In this document: one piece after another, positions 5,529 through 6,157 of the stretch | Numbering within the stretch: the first letter of the stretch is position 1 | Layout: the number at the start of each line of letters is the position of its first letter | Assembly (NCBI GenBank): GCA_900553705.1 | Contig: USEK01000092.1 | Coordinates: forward strand, 1-6,157 | Source: an uncultured Collinsella sp. | Lineage (GTDB): Bacteria > Actinomycetota > Coriobacteriia > Coriobacteriales > Coriobacteriaceae | Reading direction: 5' to 3' | DNA length: 6,157 bases | Translations under genes and position numbers: made by a program | The notes under the pieces: generated by a model | What the model saw: the letters and a program-made list of their open reading frames with translations, nothing else | Databases searched by the model: none | Told to the model about the DNA's origin: nothing

Positions 5529-5750
5529 TTACGCGGCGGTTACGGACAGGGCGTGGAACTTCTCGCCGGCGCCCTCGACGGCGGCAGCAAGCTGCTCAGC
5601 GGTCACGGTGTCGGCGCACTCCACCTGGACGGTCTGGGTCTCGTGATCGGCGTCGGCGTCGGTCACGCCGGCAACGTTGAGCAGTGCCGTCTCGACAGTA
5701 GCGTCGCAGTGGCCGCACATGAGACCGGAAGTCTTGATCGTGTAACGCAT
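5529..5750 (-). CDS. copZ: CopZ-like copper chaperone (HMA domain)
   Basis: The 73-residue product is a single heavy-metal-associated domain of normal length. The Cu(I)-binding loop is SGLMCGHCDATVE, with M11, C12 and C15 forming the MxCxxC site; the residue before it is Leu where Gly-Met is more usual. The rest follows the ferredoxin-like fold (ALLNVAGVTDADADHETQTVQVE, then AEQLAAAVEGAGEKF). It would carry Cu(I) in the cytoplasm to CopA and perhaps to CsoR. The start at 5750 has GAGAGGA about 7 bases upstream. The frame stays open to an ATG at 5861, but that would add 37 residues encoded by a palindromic repeat, outside the domain, so it is rejected. It lies 147 bases after copA, unusually far for this operon, with a large palindrome in the gap. 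Confidence 0.92.
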   Translation of the reverse strand: MRYTIKTSGLMCGHCDATVETALLNVAGVTDADADHETQTVQVECADTVTAEQLAAAVEGAGEKFHALSVTAA

Positions 5751-5775
5751 GGGTATTCCTCTCTGTTGTGTCGGC

Positions 5776-5869
5776 TTTCCCAGGTGCCCGACCTTGACCT
5801 TCAAGCCGTCGCTCGCGTACCAAAGTACGCGTCGCTCCTCTTTCAGGTCAATCTCGGGCACCTGGAAAA
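5776..5869. repeat. Long compound palindrome between copA and copZ
   Basis: Three nested stems share one axis: CCAGGTGCCCGA (5780-5791) with TCGGGCACCTGG (5854-5865), TTGACCT (5794-5800) with AGGTCAA (5845-5851), and CGCGTAC (5814-5820) with GTACGCG (5825-5831) around a CAAA loop. A further TTT/AAA pairing extends the base. All three inner stems are perfect. The structure nearly fills the copA-copZ gap and is open as a reading frame on the minus strand. No T run follows on either strand. It may be a dispersed repeat or an mRNA-processing hairpin that separates copA from copZ-csoR expression. Confidence 0.8.
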
Positions 5870-5897
5870 CCCGTTCTAAATGAACGTAATAGTGATC

Positions 5898-6157
5898 CTA
5901 TTTTGCCACTTTAGGCATAAAGGATTTTAAGCGCAGCGCATTGGACACGACGCATACGCTCGAAAGGCTCATGGCCGCGGCGCCGAACATCGGCGAGAGT
6001 TGCCAACCGGTGAGGGGGAAGAACACGCCCGCGGCGAGCGGAATGCCGATGCCGTTGTAGAACAGCGCCCAGAACAAGTCCTGCTTGATGTTGCGAATCG
6101 TGGCGCGCGAAAGCTCGATGGCGCGGGCGACGTCCATGAGGTCGCTGCGTATGAGAA
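5898..6157 (-). CDS. copA: C-terminal end of CopA-type P1B ATPase (partial)
   Basis: Only the last 85 residues are present; the gene runs off the right edge, so the nucleotide-binding, phosphorylation and CPC regions are outside. What is seen is the conserved end of a copper-exporting P-type ATPase: [20 protein letters not shown], then [22 protein letters not shown] (membrane helix 7) and [23 protein letters not shown] (helix 8). The YN pair (Y33, N34) and MxxSS (M62, S65, S66) are the transmembrane metal-site signatures of the Cu(I)-specific P1B-1 group. The protein pumps Cu(I) out of the cytoplasm. It ends with TAG at 5898-5900 and is the upstream gene of the copA-copZ-csoR cluster. Confidence 0.94.
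   Translation of the reverse strand, partial: LIRSDLMDVARAIELSRATIRNIKQDLFWALFYNGIGIPLAAGVFFPLTGWQLSPMFGAAAMSLSSVCVVSNALRLKSFMPKVAK

Noticed and set aside
5751..5861. N-terminal extension of CopZ from the ATG at 5861
   Set aside because: The extension is encoded by a palindromic repeat, and a good ribosome site precedes the ATG at 5750, which gives a normal-length HMA domain.

Overview
The window looks like the left end of an assembled contig from a GC-rich gut actinobacterium of the class Coriobacteriia, most likely Collinsella or a close relative. This is inferred from the codon use, the csoR/copZ/copA set, the AbiEi/DUF559-type protein and the GGGGACA-type palindromes; no ribosomal or other marker gene is present. 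Bases 1-43 are not biological: they are an unclipped Illumina Nextera i7 adapter ending in the Tn5 mosaic end, so genomic sequence starts at base 44.

Layout. 44-99: last codons of an unknown plus-strand gene. 100-451: intergenic DNA with a GTCCCC/GGGGAC palindrome and a possible Shine-Dalgarno-sequestering hairpin just before the next gene. 452-1159: an uncharacterised 235-residue soluble protein. 1196-2976: the most unusual part, a gene for an AbiEi-like protein with a C-terminal DUF559/Vsr-like PD-(D/E)XK nuclease domain (1601-2671), packed between two arrays of a 57-bp palindromic unit. There are five units upstream and four downstream, every one exactly 57 bp, with an 80-81 bp period and the same orientation on both sides. 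3129-4499: a metal-dependent amidohydrolase with its own promoter and a strong intrinsic terminator. 4632-5105, minus strand: a small two-helix membrane protein with a C-terminal zinc ribbon. 5218-6157, minus strand: a copper-homeostasis cluster in the order copA (C-terminal end only), copZ, csoR. Three further palindromes lie between genes in the right half.

How the parts work together. The copper genes form a recognisable unit: CsoR senses Cu(I) and represses, CopZ carries Cu(I), CopA exports it. The main candidate for something undescribed is the nuclease gene with its two hairpin arrays. It recalls REPIN/RAYT elements, in which a gene is flanked by the palindromes it acts on, but the protein family is different, no AbiEii toxin is seen beside it, and the repeat is neither CRISPR nor an ordinary terminator. 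That the protein acts on the repeats is a hypothesis based on their tight packing, not something the sequence proves.
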